From: Clostridiales bacterium UBA1389
GTDB taxonomy: Bacteria > Bacillota > Clostridia > Oscillospirales > CAG-382
Direction: 5' to 3'
Length of the DNA: 45,938 nucleotides
Assembly (NCBI GenBank): GCA_002305335.1
Contig: DBQR01000015.1
Location: 1-45,938, forward strand
Under the pieces are notes generated by a model, which ran no database searches, was not told the origin of the DNA, and saw nothing but the letters and a program-made list of their open reading frames with translations. Of this stretch, positions 17,157-25,305 are shown in pieces (within the stretch, counting starts at the first letter, position 1; each line of letters opens with the position of its first letter). The translations under genes and the position numbers were made by a program.

Positions 17157-19598
17157 ATGAGCTTAAAAAATAAAGTGTTTGCAATACTGCTTGCGGTACT
17201 GACCCTTACACCCTTTGCGGCTGATTTCGTAAGAGCAGAGAAAAACAGTCGGGAACGGGTATATTTTATAGACGCCGTTAATGCCACAAGATGGGCTGAT
17301 ACATCCGTCGTTTATTTCGGTAAAGCAACAACGGAGCAGAACGAATACGGGCACAACGTTATTGTTGACGCTGACGGAAAAGTTACCGAAATTATCCCCG
17401 GCGGTGATATTAAGGGGAAAAACCTTAAAATACCCGAAGGCGGTATGGTGGTGTCGGCGACAGGTAATAAAGTGGAATGGCTGATTGAAAATATAAAAGT
17501 CGGAGATTATGTTATTTACGACTCCGTATCTTCCCGCATAATCGTCTCCGACGACAGTATCGTTTCGCCTTATTTCACAGTTTCCCATGCTGTTACCGGC
17601 TTTAACCAGCCCAGATATTCCAACACTTTCATTATCTATGACAAACCCGGCAAAACCCAGACAAACGGTTACGGTTATGAATTCGTTGTCGACGCAGAAG
17701 GTATCATCATATCCTCCGGCGGTAATGACAACACCGTGCCGTCCGGCGGCTTTGTCGTTTCCGCCACGGAGTACGCCGACAGGAGCTTTTTAAGGATGTA
17801 TGGCATTTTAGGCGCAAGCGTAACGATTGCGTCCGATAAAAAATCCATTACCGTCACCTATGGCGGGGAGCACCTTAAAAAGTCGGTTGACCTGAAAATA
17901 AACACTGTCAGAGAACAATTACAAGCCGCCAAAGCTGACTTTCTGGTTATACCCTACGATGAAATCGAACAGGATATCAAAGCGCTTTCGGACAGTATCG
18001 ATTACTCGGAAATGACTCTAACCGAAAGAAACCGTATATTCGAAGAAATCGACAGCCTCAGCTACCGCATAGTCGAACAGCCTGCCGTCGAGCTTCGCGG
18101 CGTATGGCATGAAACCATTGAAAAGAACAAATCCGAAGTGGAAAAGGTGGTTCAAAGACTTAAAGCAGCAAATATAAACCAGCTCAATTTGGGTATAAAC
18201 AACGGTCAGAACGCGGTATTCCCGCTGCCGGACCATTTTCCCTTTAAGCAGAAATCTACGCTTAGGGGTCAGGATATCCTCGCTTATTACGTTGAGGAAT
18301 GTAAAAAAGCGGGTATCGAGCTTATATTAACGGTTCCCGTTTACGCCAATTCTCTCGGTGACAAGACAAAAAAGCCCGAATGGCTGACTAAATCCAATAA
18401 ACCGGAAGGAACTGAAAACGATGAATCCGACGGCTTCTGGAATCCGGCTGATGAGGAATACAAACAGTACTTCCTTGAGTATCTGACACACATATTCGAA
18501 AATTACGATATAGACGGGCTTCAGCTTGACTATATCCGCTACCCCGGCACCAACAGCGGCGTTGACTACGGTTATGACGATAAGACAAAAGAACTGTTTT
18601 TGGCGAAATACACTAACCTTGACGAAACCGTCTTTGATGAACTGGCGCAGCAGATGTCTTCCCATCCTGTCTGGAATGACTGGATTCGGTTTAAATCGGA
18701 ATTCGTAACCGATATGGTTAAAAGCGTAAGACAGCTGACCGACGACCTTCGCCCCGATATATATCTTTCCGCAGCAGTCGCAAACGACACCCGGCTTGCC
18801 ACATACTGTCAGAACACTTCATTATGGCTGAAGGAAGGGCTGCTTGACGCCATTTATCCGATGACTTACGGCGAAAGCATTTTACAGTCAAGGCTTGACG
18901 AGTTTGCGGGTATGACCGGCGAAAAGGCTTACCTGTTCATGGGCTGCGGCGCATACCGCAACCTTTCGGATACCGAAATTCTGAATCAGGCAATAGCTTC
19001 AAGATACAAAGCGGACGGTATTGCATACTTCGAGTATCTGAGTTTCGTTTCCCACGGTTCCGCCGGCTTCCTTAAGCAATATGCATATGCAACCAATGCG
19101 CTGTCGCCCACGCTTGCCGCCAACGAAGCGGCAAATGCCCAGCTTGATTTCATAATCCGCAGAATCAATGAGGTTATTGTTCCCGCCGGCGTGCTCGGCA
19201 CGGAACAGGCAAAACAAATTACCGACATTATCGACGGGCTGCCCGAAAAGCTTGATATCGACAAAGCGAATGAAGCGGCAACGGCAATACAGGAAATTAC
19301 AGATAATACGGACGCCGCTCAAGCCATAAATGCAGACCTTTCAAAGCTTAATAAAATCGTAAGTCTGTCAAAGGACGCCGAAAAGGCGGAATACGAAAGC
19401 AATAAACCAGGTGATACATCGGCGGAAGAGTCTGACTCAACCATATCCGATTCAGCTCCATCCGATACAAGTAAAACTGATTCGGATGTATCGGAGCCGG
19501 TTGCTTCATCTGATATATGGCTTTATGTTATCGGCGGAGCGGTTGCGCTTGCCGCAGCTGTTTTAGCAGTACTGTACTTTCGTAAAAAGAAGCAATAA
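17157..19598 (+). CDS. Membrane-anchored GHL10-type glycosidase-like protein
   Basis: 813 residues. Signal peptide 1-27; two copies of a small module (about 33-135 and 138-230) with IPEGGMVVSATG (92-103) and VPSGGFVVSATE (194-205); a GHL10 TIM barrel (about 312-640) that begins VELRGVWHET and contains DGLQLDYIRYPG (453-464, D458 a candidate catalytic acid); a helical segment; a Ser/Asp-rich linker (about 750-785); a C-terminal transmembrane helix (788-808) and the basic tail RKKKQ. The layout displays the barrel outside the membrane, without an LPxTG sortase motif. GHL10 members are thought to hydrolyse cell-wall or exopolysaccharide; the exact substrate is unknown. Good ribosome site (CGGAGGA). 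Confidence 0.9.
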   Translation: MSLKNKVFAILLAVLTLTPFAADFVRAEKNSRERVYFIDAVNATRWADTSVVYFGKATTEQNEYGHNVIVDADGKVTEIIPGGDIKGKNLKIPEGGMVVSATGNKVEWLIENIKVGDYVIYDSVSSRIIVSDDSIVSPYFTVSHAVTGFNQPRYSNTFIIYDKPGKTQTNGYGYEFVVDAEGIIISSGGNDNTVPSGGFVVSATEYADRSFLRMYGILGASVTIASDKKSITVTYGGEHLKKSVDLKINTVREQLQAAKADFLVIPYDEIEQDIKALSDSIDYSEMTLTERNRIFEEIDSLSYRIVEQPAVELRGVWHETIEKNKSEVEKVVQRLKAANINQLNLGINNGQNAVFPLPDHFPFKQKSTLRGQDILAYYVEECKKAGIELILTVPVYANSLGDKTKKPEWLTKSNKPEGTENDESDGFWNPADEEYKQYFLEYLTHIFENYDIDGLQLDYIRYPGTNSGVDYGYDDKTKELFLAKYTNLDETVFDELAQQMSSHPVWNDWIRFKSEFVTDMVKSVRQLTDDLRPDIYLSAAVANDTRLATYCQNTSLWLKEGLLDAIYPMTYGESILQSRLDEFAGMTGEKAYLFMGCGAYRNLSDTEILNQAIASRYKADGIAYFEYLSFVSHGSAGFLKQYAYATNALSPTLAANEAANAQLDFIIRRINEVIVPAGVLGTEQAKQITDIIDGLPEKLDIDKANEAATAIQEITDNTDAAQAINADLSKLNKIVSLSKDAEKAEYESNKPGDTSAEESDSTISDSAPSDTSKTDSDVSEPVASSDIWLYVIGGAVALAAAVLAVLYFRKKKQ

Positions 19599-19674
19599 AA
19601 AACAGCGTGATGTTTTCACAGAAGTTAAGACAAGCAGTTTAGGCTAATCAAAACATAAAGAGGTTATTATCAGC

Positions 19675-20277
19675 TTGAAAGACTTAATTATATATATTCA
19701 CGGAAAAGGCGGTAGCAGTCAAGAAGCCGAGCATTACAAGATTTTATTCCCTAATTGTGATGTAACCGGACTTGATTATAAAGCCTGTACTCCCCGGGAT
19801 GCGGAAAAGGAATTCAGTGACTGTTTCGATTCCGTTTCCTTCGGTTACGAAAAAATTTATCTTATCGCAAACAGTATCGGTGCGTATTTTGCATTGCATT
19901 CTTTGGGGAACAAACATATAGAAAAGGCATTCTTTATTTCACCCATAGTGAATATGGAAAAACTGATTGCCGATATGCTGGTATGGGCGAACACCACCGA
20001 AGAGGAACTGGAAATCAAAAAAGAAATTTCTACACCTTTCGGTGAAACCCTGTCGTGGCGTTATCTTTCATGGGTGAGAAATAATCCGATTGTCTGGAAC
20101 ATTCCCACCGAAATATTATACGGAAGCAGGGACAATCTGCAATCCGTCGAAACAATCAACAATTTTGCCGACCGGTACGGCGCAAATGTTTCTGTTATGG
20201 AAAACGGTGAACACTGGTTTCATACGGATGAGCAGATGGAATTTTTAGATGAATGGATAATTCAACGGTTTTTGTAA
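19675..20277 (+). CDS. Small alpha/beta hydrolase
   Basis: 200-residue hydrolase, no signal peptide. HGKGG at residues 9-13 is the oxyanion loop; the nucleophile elbow is ANSIG with Ser67 (a variant of GxSxG); C-terminal NGEHWFHTDEQ probably supplies the catalytic His. Resembles the small RBBP9/YdeN-like serine hydrolases that act on short esters or peptides. It starts at TTG 19675, since no ATG is available before the HG motif; an AGAGG site lies about 12 bases upstream, somewhat far. It sits 76 bases after the GHL10 gene with no terminator seen between them, so it may be co-transcribed. Confidence 0.8.
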   Translation: MKDLIIYIHGKGGSSQEAEHYKILFPNCDVTGLDYKACTPRDAEKEFSDCFDSVSFGYEKIYLIANSIGAYFALHSLGNKHIEKAFFISPIVNMEKLIADMLVWANTTEEELEIKKEISTPFGETLSWRYLSWVRNNPIVWNIPTEILYGSRDNLQSVETINNFADRYGANVSVMENGEHWFHTDEQMEFLDEWIIQRFL

Positions 20278-20394
20278 GACCCGGTTATTAAAATTAAATG
20301 TAATTCAAGAGCAGTTCATCTAAACTATATCGGGATAATTAACAGTAAGTAGTAATAGGAATACTATACTCCAAACGAGGAGAAGGTAAAACCT

Positions 20395-20433
20395 AATGGC
20401 TTGACACCTGTTAAACACAGATATCAAGCCATT
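20395..20433 (-). terminator. Terminator of lysine ABC transporter operon
   Basis: Inverted repeat AATGGCTTGA with TCAAGCCATT and a 19-base loop, just beyond the ATPase stop; the minus strand continues AGGTTTTACC. The stem is good but the T tract is modest. Confidence 0.55.
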
Positions 20434-20446
20434 ATTGTTACAGTAT

Positions 20447-21208
20447 TTATCTGCCTAATATACGCGCAAGGAATTCCCGGGTTCTTTCCTTTTCGGGATG
20501 ATTGAAGATAACCTCAGGGCTGTTATCCTCTTCGATAATTCCCTTATCCATAAAGACGACACGGTCTGCGACTTCCTTTGCAAAGCTCATTTCGTGGGTG
20601 ACCACCAGCATGGTAAGACCGCTCTGGGCAAGGGCTTTCATGACCGACAGCACCTCCCCCACCATTTCCGGGTCAAGGGCGGAAGTGGGTTCGTCAAAGA
20701 GAATCACCTCGGGGGACATGGAAAGGCTGCGGGCAATTGCCACCCGCTGCTTCTGTCCGCCGGAAAGCTGGGCGGGCTTGGCGTTTATAAACTGCTTCAT
20801 ACCCACCTTGTCAAGGTACTCCAGGGCTGTTTTTTTAGCCTCCTCGCGGGTACGCTTCAGCACTTTGACCTGACCGATGACGCAGTTTTCCAGGGCATTC
20901 ATATTGTTGTAGAGATTAAACTGCTGAAAAACCATCCCCACCCGGGCGCGGTAACGGTATAACGAGTCGATTTCGGTCTGAATGTTTTTGCCGTTGTAGA
21001 GTATAACGCCGGAAGTCGGGGTTTCCAGCAGGTTGATGCACCGGAGCATGGTGCTTTTCCCAGAACCCGACGCCCCGATTATTGTGACCACCTCACCCCG
21101 GCTGACCGAAAGGTTGATGTCGGTAAGCACCTCATGGTCCCCGAAACGCTTGCGGAGATTGCGAAGCTCGATCACGGGACCTGTGTAGTTGTTATTGTAA
21201 TCAGTCAT
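20447..21208 (-). CDS. Amino-acid (probably lysine) ABC transporter ATP-binding protein
   Basis: 253 residues of the GlnQ/HisP type. Walker A GASGSGKST, Q-loop QQFN, signature LSGGQKQR, Walker B plus D-loop ILFDEPTSALDP, and H-loop VVTHEM are all present. Start at 21208: its ATG overlaps the permease stop (ATGACTGA), the normal arrangement for translational coupling, with GGGGGAA upstream; the frame extended to 21307 runs inside the permease gene and is not the real start. Last gene of the three-gene operon behind the lysine riboswitch, hence lysine or a close analogue as predicted substrate. Confidence 0.93.
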   Translation of the reverse strand: MTDYNNNYTGPVIELRNLRKRFGDHEVLTDINLSVSRGEVVTIIGASGSGKSTMLRCINLLETPTSGVILYNGKNIQTEIDSLYRYRARVGMVFQQFNLYNNMNALENCVIGQVKVLKRTREEAKKTALEYLDKVGMKQFINAKPAQLSGGQKQRVAIARSLSMSPEVILFDEPTSALDPEMVGEVLSVMKALAQSGLTMLVVTHEMSFAKEVADRVVFMDKGIIEEDNSPEVIFNHPEKERTREFLARILGR

Positions 21209-21977
21209 TCGGTACGGTTCCCCCTTTGATATGTATTTCGGCTTCGGGATCTGTCTGGGAACCGAAGATGACATAATTGTCCTTGCCCGCAAGCTTCTTT
21301 TCCGCAAGACGCAATAACCGTGTGACGGTAAAGGTCATGATGAAGTAAAGTACACAGACAATCAGGTAGGTCTGGAAGGTCTGGAAATTCTGGCGCTTGA
21401 TAATTCCCGCAAAGAAATAAAGTTCGGTGACACCTATGACGTTGAGAACCGAGGTGTCCTTTATGTTTATTACAAACTCGTTGCTGACCGAAGGCAGGAT
21501 ATTGCGTAAAACCTGGGGTAGAATAACATGGAACATAGTCTGCCAGTGGCTCATGCCGACGGCAGCCGCCCCCTCGAACTGTCCCTTGTCTATCGAGATG
21601 ATACCACCGCGGACTATCTCCGTCATGTAAGCGCCGGTGTTGATTGAGACGATGAAAATACCCGCCGGGACCAGGGGAAGGGTGACACCGCCGGTGGCAA
21701 AGGCATATCCCCAGTATATAACCATTGCCTGTACCATCATGGGCGTGCCCCGAAAAATTTCAACGTATATTGAAATTATTATTCTGACTATCTTTTGAAG
21801 TACCCTGATAAACCTGTTTTTCGATTGGGGTGCAGTACGGATTATTCCGGTAAACAGCCCGATAAAAAGACCTATGACCGTGCTTACAAGAGATATTAAC
21901 AGGGTAAAACCCACCCCACGCAGAAGGGATGGGTAGTGCTTTATAAGTATATCTGCGACATCACGTAAAAACTGCAT
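21201..21977 (-). CDS. Amino-acid (probably lysine) ABC transporter permease
   Basis: 258 residues of the HisM/GlnP polar amino-acid permease family, with about five membrane helices. The EAA-type loop that contacts the ATPase is visible as EGAAAVGMSHWQTMFHVILPQ near residues 137-157, preceded by the family's GAYMTEIVRGGI. The ATG at 21977 shares one base with the stop codon of the binding-protein gene (TAATG), and the 3' end overlaps the ATPase start. Such tight packing indicates one coupled operon. The extra C-terminal tail after about residue 235 is hydrophilic and cytoplasmic. Confidence 0.94.
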   Translation of the reverse strand: MQFLRDVADILIKHYPSLLRGVGFTLLISLVSTVIGLFIGLFTGIIRTAPQSKNRFIRVLQKIVRIIISIYVEIFRGTPMMVQAMVIYWGYAFATGGVTLPLVPAGIFIVSINTGAYMTEIVRGGIISIDKGQFEGAAAVGMSHWQTMFHVILPQVLRNILPSVSNEFVINIKDTSVLNVIGVTELYFFAGIIKRQNFQTFQTYLIVCVLYFIMTFTVTRLLRLAEKKLAGKDNYVIFGSQTDPEAEIHIKGGTVPND

Positions 21978-22855
21978 TATTTTTTCTTATAGATGACCAC
22001 GAGGGTGGACTCGTAGTAAACGTTTGTAAAATCAATTTGTTCTTCCCGTTCGGCTGTGGGGCTCATGCCTGCGATAATGGCGTCAACAGCACCCGACTGG
22101 ATTGCGGGAAGGAGGGCGTCCCATTCGTAGCTGTATATTTCAAGCTTCATACCCAGATTGTCGGCAATATACTGGGCGACTCTGACGTCATAGCCGTTGG
22201 CATAATAGTTTGCGCCCTGGTCATTTGCGATTTTTACTGCGCCCAGAGAGAAATCCGAGGTTTCGGTCCAGTTATAGGGAGCGTAGGCACACTCCATGGC
22301 AACTTTGAGAACGCCTTCGGTTGTGTCGGGAGTTTCGGAAACAAGGGAATATGAGGTCAGTTTTTCACCTGCGCTGAGCTTAATCATTTCAAGCATGAGA
22401 TTGTCCCGCACTTCGTCGGTGATGGTTGCGAGAACTTCATTAATACGCTCTCTGAGATCCGAGCCGGTTTTAAGACCCACTGCGATACCCACGTCGGCGG
22501 CGGTGACGGTAAAGCCCGTATCGTTATTCACCAGGGGAATATATGCAAGACTTGAGTCGCTTGAGCACACCGACTTGGCGGTGGGTTCTTCGGCAATATA
22601 GCCGTCAATGGTGCCGGTCTGTAGGGCGACTAACATATCGGTGAACTCGGGGTAGGTTGTCAGCTTGACGTTTTCGATCTGTTTTGCGGCATCCGCGTGG
22701 AAGGTACCCGACTGCGCGGCGATTTTCATGCCTTTAAGATCGGCTATCGATTTGGCTTCGGCAATGTTGCCGGCTCCGCCGGCGCCGGGTGTGCAGGATA
22801 CAAGCGTAATGGCAATTAATAATACGGTGAGAATTGCTGCGGTTATTCTTTTCAT
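21977..22855 (-). CDS. Lysine-type solute-binding lipoprotein with circularly permuted lobe order
   Basis: 292 residues. Lipoprotein signal with lipobox LVSC (Cys21). The mature part reads in reverse order relative to standard SBP_bac_3 proteins. Residues about 36-165 correspond to the usual second half (SIADLKGMKIAAQSGTFHAD, later LQTGTIDGYIAEEPTA and GIAVGLKTGSDLRERINEVL). Residues about 180-292 correspond to the usual first half (VLKVAMECAYAPYNWTE, GYDVRVAQYIADNLGMKLEI, LLPAIQSGAVDAIIAGMS, PTAEREEQIDFTNVYY) and the protein ends at the hinge with VVIYKKK. Both lobes therefore appear complete, joined by a linker near 150-180. Ribosome site AAAGGGA. Predicted lysine binder from the upstream riboswitch. 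Confidence 0.92.
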   Translation of the reverse strand: MKRITAAILTVLLIAITLVSCTPGAGGAGNIAEAKSIADLKGMKIAAQSGTFHADAAKQIENVKLTTYPEFTDMLVALQTGTIDGYIAEEPTAKSVCSSDSSLAYIPLVNNDTGFTVTAADVGIAVGLKTGSDLRERINEVLATITDEVRDNLMLEMIKLSAGEKLTSYSLVSETPDTTEGVLKVAMECAYAPYNWTETSDFSLGAVKIANDQGANYYANGYDVRVAQYIADNLGMKLEIYSYEWDALLPAIQSGAVDAIIAGMSPTAEREEQIDFTNVYYESTLVVIYKKK

Positions 22856-22882
22856 AATAAATCCCTTTCTATAATTTAATTG

Positions 22883-22920
22883 TATAAAAATAAAATGCCG
22901 TGACTTGGCCAGTCACGGCA
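22883..22920 (-). terminator. Riboswitch expression-platform terminator
   Basis: Perfect 10-base-pair stem TGCCGTGACT with its complement, loop of 5, followed on the minus strand by TTTTATTTTTATA. It lies between the lysine aptamer and the binding-protein start, so lysine binding can end transcription here. Confidence 0.9.
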
Positions 22921-22951
22921 ATAAACACCAATTTGTCTGCGTTATTGCTAT

Positions 22952-23107
22952 GATAGCGCTTCACATACGTGACAGTCTGACGCATATTCTGCGCCACCCC
23001 AGCGTCGGCGGCTTCATTCAAGACCACCGAGCTTCGGCGAAAATCCCTTTGGGCCGACGGTGAATGACCGTTTGTCCCGGCTTACTATTGATTTCCGCGC
23101 CTCTATC
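22952..23107 (-). promoter_or_regulatory. Lysine riboswitch (L box) aptamer
   Basis: Read on the minus strand, the element begins GATAGAGGCGCGGAAATCA, keeps the AGTAAGCC segment, the GCCGAAGCTCGG arm, CTGGGGTGGCGCAG, GACTGTCACG, and closes with GTGAAGCGCTATC, which pairs with the start (GATAG/CTATC) to form P1. This is the order of conserved blocks of the lysine aptamer. With the terminator at 22883-22920 it should switch the ABC transporter operon off when lysine is plentiful. Confidence 0.95.
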
Positions 23108-23122
23108 AAATACTTGTCAATT

Positions 23123-23151
23123 ATGTTATCACACATCGCAAATTATTTCAA
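23123..23151 (-). promoter_or_regulatory. Promoter of lysine transporter operon
   Basis: Minus strand TTGAAA (23151-23146), 17 bases, TAACAT (23128-23123), directly upstream of the riboswitch. Confidence 0.7.
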
Positions 23152-23338
23152 GTATCATATAAAAATATTGAAAATTTTGGTACTATATACAAAATATCGG
23201 TTTGATTGTTAAGCTATTAAGGGCAATATTACAAAATATTCAATAATAAAGAGGCGGTAATTTTACTTCACATGACATCCTTGTTATGCCTGATAAGTCG
23301 TATTAAAGCCTGTAATTTATTAAATCATGTACAAGTCA

Positions 23339-23370
23339 GCCGTGTGGCACTTTATGCCACGCGGCTTTTT
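23339..23370 (+). terminator. Strong orphan terminator
   Basis: An 11-base-pair stem GCCGTGTGGCA / TGCCACGCGGC (one G-U pair), 5-base loop, then TTTTT. No plus-strand gene lies upstream for about 3 kb. Confidence 0.85.
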
Positions 23371-23402
23371 AACTCAGACCGAGGAAAAACTACCGGTATT
23401 AA

Positions 23403-23579
23403 GGACGGAGCGATATTATTTCGATAGCCCATAAACACGGGCATCACACGATTGCGGAGGGTGTTGAATACGAATATCGGTTAAAGTATTTAAAAGAATG
23501 CGACTGCGATAAAGTTCATGGATATCCGATAAGCAAACCCATTGATGAGGAACCGGCACTTAAATTTTTAACAGCATAA
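23403..23579 (+). pseudogene. Relic of an EAL-domain c-di-GMP phosphodiesterase (C-terminal end)
   Basis: A 58-codon frame without its own start, preceded by an in-frame stop at 23400-23402. It reads IAHKHGHHTIAEGVEYEYRL, then CDKVHGYPISKPIDEEPALK. This is the end of an EAL domain, where 'AEGVET.eq...l...g....QGY..skP' is conserved; the catalytic-site Q of QGY has become H. The catalytic EAL motif and most of the barrel are missing. A terminator follows, as expected for the end of a former gene. Confidence 0.85.
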
Positions 23580-23616
23580 TATTCGGTTCCTTGATATAAA
23601 TATTTTAAAATATATA

Positions 23617-23644
23617 AACCCGGAAGTTTTTACTGCCGGGTTTT
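23617..23644 (+). terminator. Terminator downstream of the EAL relic
   Basis: AACCCGG / CCGGGTT stem around a loop of 12 bases, followed by TTTT. Probably the original terminator of the lost EAL gene. Confidence 0.7.
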
Positions 23645-23713
23645 AATGCTTTATTAAGTTATCAATAAGCAAAAAAATCATCGGCAAGCCGAGCATTTAA
23701 AGGCAATTTAAAC

Positions 23714-23742
23714 TTGACAACGGTTTGGAAAAATATTACAAT
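23714..23742 (+). promoter_or_regulatory. Promoter of antiporter gene
   Basis: TTGACA (23714-23719), exactly 17 bases, TACAAT (23737-23742), about 55 bases before the GTG start. Confidence 0.8.
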
Positions 23743-23796
23743 GAGTTACTCTGCAAAAAAATTACGTTTTTATGAGTATCTTAGGAGGCGGAAATT

Positions 23797-25233
23797 GTGT
23801 TGAATTTCTTCCAGAACAGCATTAATAATACCTCTCAAACAGCTAAAATAATAATATCCATCGCTTTGATGCTTTTCGGGGGATTCGCGTTTACCAGGGT
23901 GACAAAAAAGCTGAGACTCCCCAACGTTACGGCGTATATTATTACCGGAATACTGATAGGTCCGTATTTTTTAAACCTGATACCCGAACAGGTGATAGAC
24001 GGCATGGATTTTTTGTCGGATATCGCTTTGGCTTTTATCGCATTCAGCACCGGTGAATTCTTCAGGTTCGGCACGTTGAGGAAAAACGCCGGAAAAGTTA
24101 TAGTTATAACCTTGTTTGAATCTTTGCTTGCTTCGGTTCTGGTTTTTTTACTGACATATTTTATTTTGAAGCTGAATTTTGCCTTTTCCATGGTATTGTC
24201 CGCTTTAGCCGCTGCCACAGCCCCCGCTTCGACAATGATGACAATCAGGCAGACAGGGGCAAGGGGGAATTTTGTCGACACCCTTTTACAGGTGGTTGCC
24301 CTTGATGATGTCGTGGGGTTGGTTGCCTACAGTATGGCTATTTCAATTTCTCTTTCCAGCATTTCAGGCGAAGCGTTTAGTGTTATATCTGTTCTGAAAC
24401 CCATATTTATAAATATAGCGGTGCTTGCATTGGGCGGTGTGTTCGGCTGGCTTTTAAAGGTGCTTATGCCGGTAAAACGCTCTGACGACAATAAACTGAT
24501 AATCGGAATTGCCGTTTTATTCGCGTTTTGCGGCATCTGTACCATTTTGGACGTGTCGCCTTTGCTCGGATGTATGTCTATGGGGACAATCTATATAAAT
24601 GTAAGCAAAGACGAAAAATTTTTCAGACAGATGGGGTATTTCAGCCCCCCGATTTTGCTTCTGTTCTTTGTCCGCAGCGGGCTTTGTTTTGATTTAAGCG
24701 CCCTTACTTCCGCCGGTTCCGTGGGAACCACACCACTCATTATCGTGGGGGTTTTGTATTTTGTAATCAGAATCGTAGGTAAATATGCCGGCGCATTCCT
24801 CGGGGCTTTGATTGTAAAAAAGCCCGAACCGGTCAGAAATTATTTGGGACTGGCACTGATACCCCAGGCGGGGGTGGCAATAGGTTTGGCGTCTCTTGGA
24901 GCCAGAACTCTTGGCGGGGATATGGGGAACGCCTTACTTACCATTATTTTAGCCTCCAGCGTATTATATGAATTGGCGGGTCCCGCCTGCGCCAAGCTTT
25001 CCCTTTATTTATCCGGTTCCTATAGCGATAAGCTTGAAGATATCACCGTTATTCCCTCCGGAGAGGAAACAAGAAACAGTGTTGAGGAACTGATTTTCAG
25101 AATTAAGCAGATTCAGAAGACATTACCCAAACACGAAGAGGTGTCCGAAGACGAGGAGGCGTTTACCGAAGCCTCCCTGGAACAGTATTATTATGACAAA
25201 AGGCGGTACAGAATAAAGAATTGGCGAAAATAA
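23797..25233 (+). CDS. Cation:proton antiporter, CPA2 family (Na+/H+ or K+/H+ exchanger)
   Basis: 478 residues with about 12 hydrophobic helices. The N terminus carries the family phrase KLRLPNVTAYIITGILIGPY; the core ion site is seen as VVALDDVVGLVAYS (paired acidic residues in the fifth core helix, typical of electrogenic members) after AATAPASTMMTIRQTGARG. A hydrophilic C-terminal tail of about 75 residues has no recognisable TrkA-N domain. Exchanges monovalent cations for protons at the cytoplasmic membrane. Starts at GTG 23797, after AGGAGGCG. Monocistronic, with its own promoter and a shared terminator downstream. Confidence 0.92.
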   Translation: MLNFFQNSINNTSQTAKIIISIALMLFGGFAFTRVTKKLRLPNVTAYIITGILIGPYFLNLIPEQVIDGMDFLSDIALAFIAFSTGEFFRFGTLRKNAGKVIVITLFESLLASVLVFLLTYFILKLNFAFSMVLSALAAATAPASTMMTIRQTGARGNFVDTLLQVVALDDVVGLVAYSMAISISLSSISGEAFSVISVLKPIFINIAVLALGGVFGWLLKVLMPVKRSDDNKLIIGIAVLFAFCGICTILDVSPLLGCMSMGTIYINVSKDEKFFRQMGYFSPPILLLFFVRSGLCFDLSALTSAGSVGTTPLIIVGVLYFVIRIVGKYAGAFLGALIVKKPEPVRNYLGLALIPQAGVAIGLASLGARTLGGDMGNALLTIILASSVLYELAGPACAKLSLYLSGSYSDKLEDITVIPSGEETRNSVEELIFRIKQIQKTLPKHEEVSEDEEAFTEASLEQYYYDKRRYRIKNWRK

Positions 25234-25263
25234 GGTAAAAAGGATATATCATTATTGAATAAA

Positions 25264-25293
25264 AAAACCGGCAGAGTCGATTCTGCCGGTTTT
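25264..25293. terminator. Bidirectional terminator between antiporter and ABC exporter genes
   Basis: Perfect 12-base-pair stem AAAACCGGCAGA with its complement, loop GTCGAT; runs of T follow on either strand. It lies between two convergent genes. Confidence 0.9.
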
Positions 25294-25305
25294 AGTATAT
25301 TTTCG

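Larger units (their letters stand above)
23160..23796. other. Gene-decay interval between riboswitch and antiporter gene
   Basis: About 640 bases without an intact gene. It holds a strong plus-strand terminator (23339-23370) that ends no visible gene, the EAL relic (23403-23579), a second terminator (23617-23644) and the antiporter promoter (23714-23742). The 180 bases before the first terminator show no coding sequence; a small RNA ending there is possible but unproven. Confidence 0.6.

Noticed and set aside
17157..19598. Sortase (LPxTG) anchoring of the GHL10 protein
   Set aside because: The C terminus has a membrane helix and basic tail but no LPxTG-like motif before it; a plain transmembrane anchor fits better.
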